This document shows positions 62,105-64,000 of a stretch of DNA of 64,000 bases, piece by piece. The position numbers were made by a program, and so were the translations under genes. The stretch is from assembly GCF_022370755.2 (NCBI RefSeq), contig NZ_CP092364.2, positions 5,332,001 through 5,396,000 on the forward strand, written 5' to 3'. The DNA is from Mycolicibacterium goodii (GTDB taxonomy: Bacteria > Actinomycetota > Actinomycetes > Mycobacteriales > Mycobacteriaceae). The notes beneath the pieces were generated by a model. It was given only the letters and a program-made list of their open reading frames with translations. It did not search any database and had not been told where the DNA came from. The number at the start of each line of letters is the position of its first letter. Within the stretch, counting starts at the first letter, position 1.

Positions 62105-63298
62105 GTGGAAACAGAGCCTGCCTACACAGGAAGAATGCGTGAGCCCGACTGGGCACCCCTCACCGGATTCCGGGTGGCGGTGACCTCCGCCCGACGAGCC
62201 GACGAACTGTGCGCCCTGTTGCGCAGGAGGGGTGCGACCGTGACGAAAGCACCCGCGATCACCATGGTGCCGCTACCCGACGACGACGAACTACGTACGC
62301 ACACCGAGTCGTTGATCGCGGACCCGCCCGACATCGTGGTCGCCACAACCGGCATCGGGCTGCGGGGGTGGATGGCCGCCGCCGAGGGCTGGGGCCTGGA
62401 CGGCGAACTGACCGACGCGCTCAGCACGGCCCGCATCGTGTCCCGGGGCCCGAAGGCCACCGGTGCACTGCGCGCGGCCGGCTTGCCAGAGGAGTGGTCC
62501 CCGGACTCCGAGTCCTCCCGCGAGGTGGTCCGCTACCTCGTCGAGCACGGGCTCAACGGCCGACGCATCGCCGTACAACTCCACGGCGCCACCGACGACT
62601 GGGATCCGTTCCCGGAGTTCCTCGACGAACTGCGGGCCGCGGGTGCCGAGGTGGTGCCGATCCGCGTCTACCGTTGGCACCCGGCACCACCCGGCGGGGA
62701 GTTCGACTCGCTTGTGGCCGGGATCGCCGAACGCCGGTTCGACGCGGTGAGCTTCACGTCGGCACCGGCCGTCGCGTCGGTCCTCATGCGGGCCACCGAG
62801 ATGGGCCTGGCCGATCGGGTGGTCGCGGCGCTGCGCACCGAGGTCCACGCGATGTGCGTCGGACCGGTGACCGCGCGCCCACTGGTCCGCCTCGGCGTTC
62901 CCACGTCGTCGCCCGAGCGGATGCGATTGGGCGCCCTGGCCCGCCACATCACCGACGAGTTGCCGCTGTTGCAGTCCAGGACCCTGCGGGTTGCGGGCCA
63001 CCTGCTGGAGATCCGCGGAACCTGCGTGCTGGTGGACGGAGTCGTCAAATCGTTGTCCCCCGCCGGCATGGCCACCATCCGGGCGCTCGCCCACCGGCCC
63101 GGCGCGGTGGTGTCTCGGTTCGATCTGCTCGGCGCGCTGCCCGGAACGGGAACCGACACCCACGCCGTCGAGACCGCGGTGCTGCGTTTACGAACTGCGT
63201 TGGGAGACAAGAACATCGTGTCAACAGTGGTGAAGAGGGGCTACCGGTTGGCGGTCGATGACACCGATGTGAACACAGAGATGGCCCGCGCGCTGTGA
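62105..63298 (+). CDS. Uroporphyrinogen-III synthase fused to a winged-helix DNA-binding domain
   Basis: Protein of 397 aa from GTG 62105 (ATG 62135 with AGGAAG close by is an alternative). Residues 15-270 are HemD-like (PLTGFRVAVTSARRADELC, GLRGWMAAAEGWGLDG, RRIAVQLHGATDDWDP, FDAVSFTSAPAV). The last 100 form an OmpR/PhoB-type winged helix (LSPAGMATIRALAHRPGAVV, HAVETAVLRLRTALGDKNIV, VKRGYRL). Recognised as the Rv0260c type. It probably links siroheme synthesis to nitrogen control; enzymatic activity is not certain. Confidence 0.9.
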   Translation: METEPAYTGRMREPDWAPLTGFRVAVTSARRADELCALLRRRGATVTKAPAITMVPLPDDDELRTHTESLIADPPDIVVATTGIGLRGWMAAAEGWGLDGELTDALSTARIVSRGPKATGALRAAGLPEEWSPDSESSREVVRYLVEHGLNGRRIAVQLHGATDDWDPFPEFLDELRAAGAEVVPIRVYRWHPAPPGGEFDSLVAGIAERRFDAVSFTSAPAVASVLMRATEMGLADRVVAALRTEVHAMCVGPVTARPLVRLGVPTSSPERMRLGALARHITDELPLLQSRTLRVAGHLLEIRGTCVLVDGVVKSLSPAGMATIRALAHRPGAVVSRFDLLGALPGTGTDTHAVETAVLRLRTALGDKNIVSTVVKRGYRLAVDDTDVNTEMARAL

Positions 63299-63990
63299 GC
63301 CTGCTGCTGGTGGCGCACGGCACCCGCAAACCCGGTGGGGTCGCCATGATCGCCGATCTCGCCGAGCGGGTCGCCGAACAACTCAAGCACCGCGTGCAGG
63401 TCGCGTTCGTCGACGTCCTCGGCCCCACGCCCCAGGATGTGCTGCAGACCATGCCGACCGATCGGCCCGTGGTGCTGGTGCCCGCTTTCCTGGCCGCGGG
63501 GTATCACGTCCGTGTCGACGTGCCCGCCCATGTGTCGGCCGGCCGGCATCCGCTGGTCACCGTGACCCCGCCGCTCGGGCCGTGCCACGGGACCGTCCGG
63601 GTGCTCGCCGACCGGCTCGTCGAGGCGGGGTGGCGAACAGGTGACGCGGTGATCCTGGCGGCCGCCGGGACCTCGGACCCGTATGCCCAATCGGATCTGC
63701 GCCGGACCGCCGCGATGCTGTCAGCCGTTACCGGCGACCGCGTAGAGCTGGCCTACGCCGCCACCGGCTCCCCGAGCGTCGCCGAGGCCGTCGCGGCGCA
63801 ATGCCGCCGCGGCGGCCGCCGCGTAGTCGTGGCTTCCTATCTGCTCGCCGAGGGTCTTTTCCAAGATCGGCTGCGTGAATCCGGCGCCGACCTGGTAACC
63901 GCCCCACTGGGCACCCACGGGGGCATGGTTCGCCTCATCGCGAACCGGTTCCGCCGGGCGGGCGTCCTGCGCCTGCCTGCCGCGGCGTAA
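63295..63990 (+). CDS. Sirohydrochlorin chelatase family protein (CbiX/SirB)
   Basis: Chelatase-fold protein of 231 aa, two CbiX repeats. Metal/tetrapyrrole residues: LLVAHGTRKPGG with the first His, FLAAGYHVRVDVP with the second, and the degenerate second repeat ILAAAGTSDPYAQ / SYLLAEGLFQD. GTG start overlapping the HemD stop by 4 bases. Inserts ferrous iron in siroheme, the cofactor of nitrite and sulfite reductases. Last 10 bases of the window hold nothing readable. Confidence 0.9.
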   Translation: MSLLLVAHGTRKPGGVAMIADLAERVAEQLKHRVQVAFVDVLGPTPQDVLQTMPTDRPVVLVPAFLAAGYHVRVDVPAHVSAGRHPLVTVTPPLGPCHGTVRVLADRLVEAGWRTGDAVILAAAGTSDPYAQSDLRRTAAMLSAVTGDRVELAYAATGSPSVAEAVAAQCRRGGRRVVVASYLLAEGLFQDRLRESGADLVTAPLGTHGGMVRLIANRFRRAGVLRLPAAA

Positions 63991-64000
63991 CGCGACGGCG

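Overview
The window is high-GC actinobacterial chromosome, almost certainly from a fast-growing mycobacterium (Mycolicibacterium) close to M. smegmatis. Markers recognised from memory of the families: an AAC(2')-Id-type aminoglycoside acetyltransferase, an Ohr/OhrR pair, a stand-alone gyrase-like pair resembling the M. smegmatis TopoN/TopoM enzyme, a NarK + HemD-winged-helix + CbiX set, frequent GTG starts, 4-bp stop/start overlaps and probable leaderless promoters. No rRNA, tRNA or CRISPR array was found.

Layout. (1) 1-11,956: an inducible catabolic cluster. Two family-5 peptide-type solute-binding lipoproteins, a serine beta-lactamase-fold hydrolase, a semialdehyde-type dehydrogenase, an SMP-30 lactonase, a U32-like TIM-barrel protein and an SDR lie on the minus strand. 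A PLP fold-III D-amino-acid lyase and RidA lie on the plus strand, followed by a FadR-type GntR regulator and another SDR. An 8-mer GATA[C/G]TAT recurs in three of its promoters. (2) 12,005-17,171: a large LuxR-type (LAL) ATPase regulator divergent from a cupin, an atypical SDR without its catalytic tyrosine, and an NmrA-like protein. (3) 17,535-21,543: core genes (LysE exporter, DUF4344 lipoprotein, ThiD/PdxK-like kinase, YigZ/IMPACT, alpha/beta hydrolase). (4) 21,688-25,882: the GyrB-like and GyrA-like topoisomerase subunits.

(5) 25,883-40,532: an accessory island of about 14.6 kb between the topoisomerase genes and a gluconate/aldehyde block. It has a truncated IS3-family element, an intact VapBC module with a strong palindromic operator, decayed genes (frameshifted DUF4226, a PQQ beta-propeller gene cut by an amber codon, a toxin-antitoxin remnant) and an orphan Imm61-like gene. 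It also has a secreted polymorphic toxin with a NucA/NucB-like nuclease tip plus candidate immunity gene, and a DUF4262-DUF4259 fusion coupled to DUF4241. This is the part most likely to hold little-described biology.

(6) 40,533-45,000: aldehyde dehydrogenase, GntR, gluconokinase and gluconate permease. (7) 45,382-50,018: tautomerase, nitronate monooxygenase, an MFS transporter fused to a universal-stress domain, and OhrR/Ohr with clear operators. (8) 50,087-55,799: an agmatine/polyamine catabolic set (APC permease, amidohydrolase, agmatine deiminase, N-carbamoylputrescine amidase) divergent from its likely TetR regulator. (9) 55,809-end: mycothiol-type DinB protein, iron-type binding lipoprotein, YhhQ-family queuosine-precursor transporter, PxpB/PxpC, AAC(2'), and the nitrate/siroheme group NarK-HemD fusion-CbiX.

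All functional calls rest on motif reading and family memory. No database search was run.
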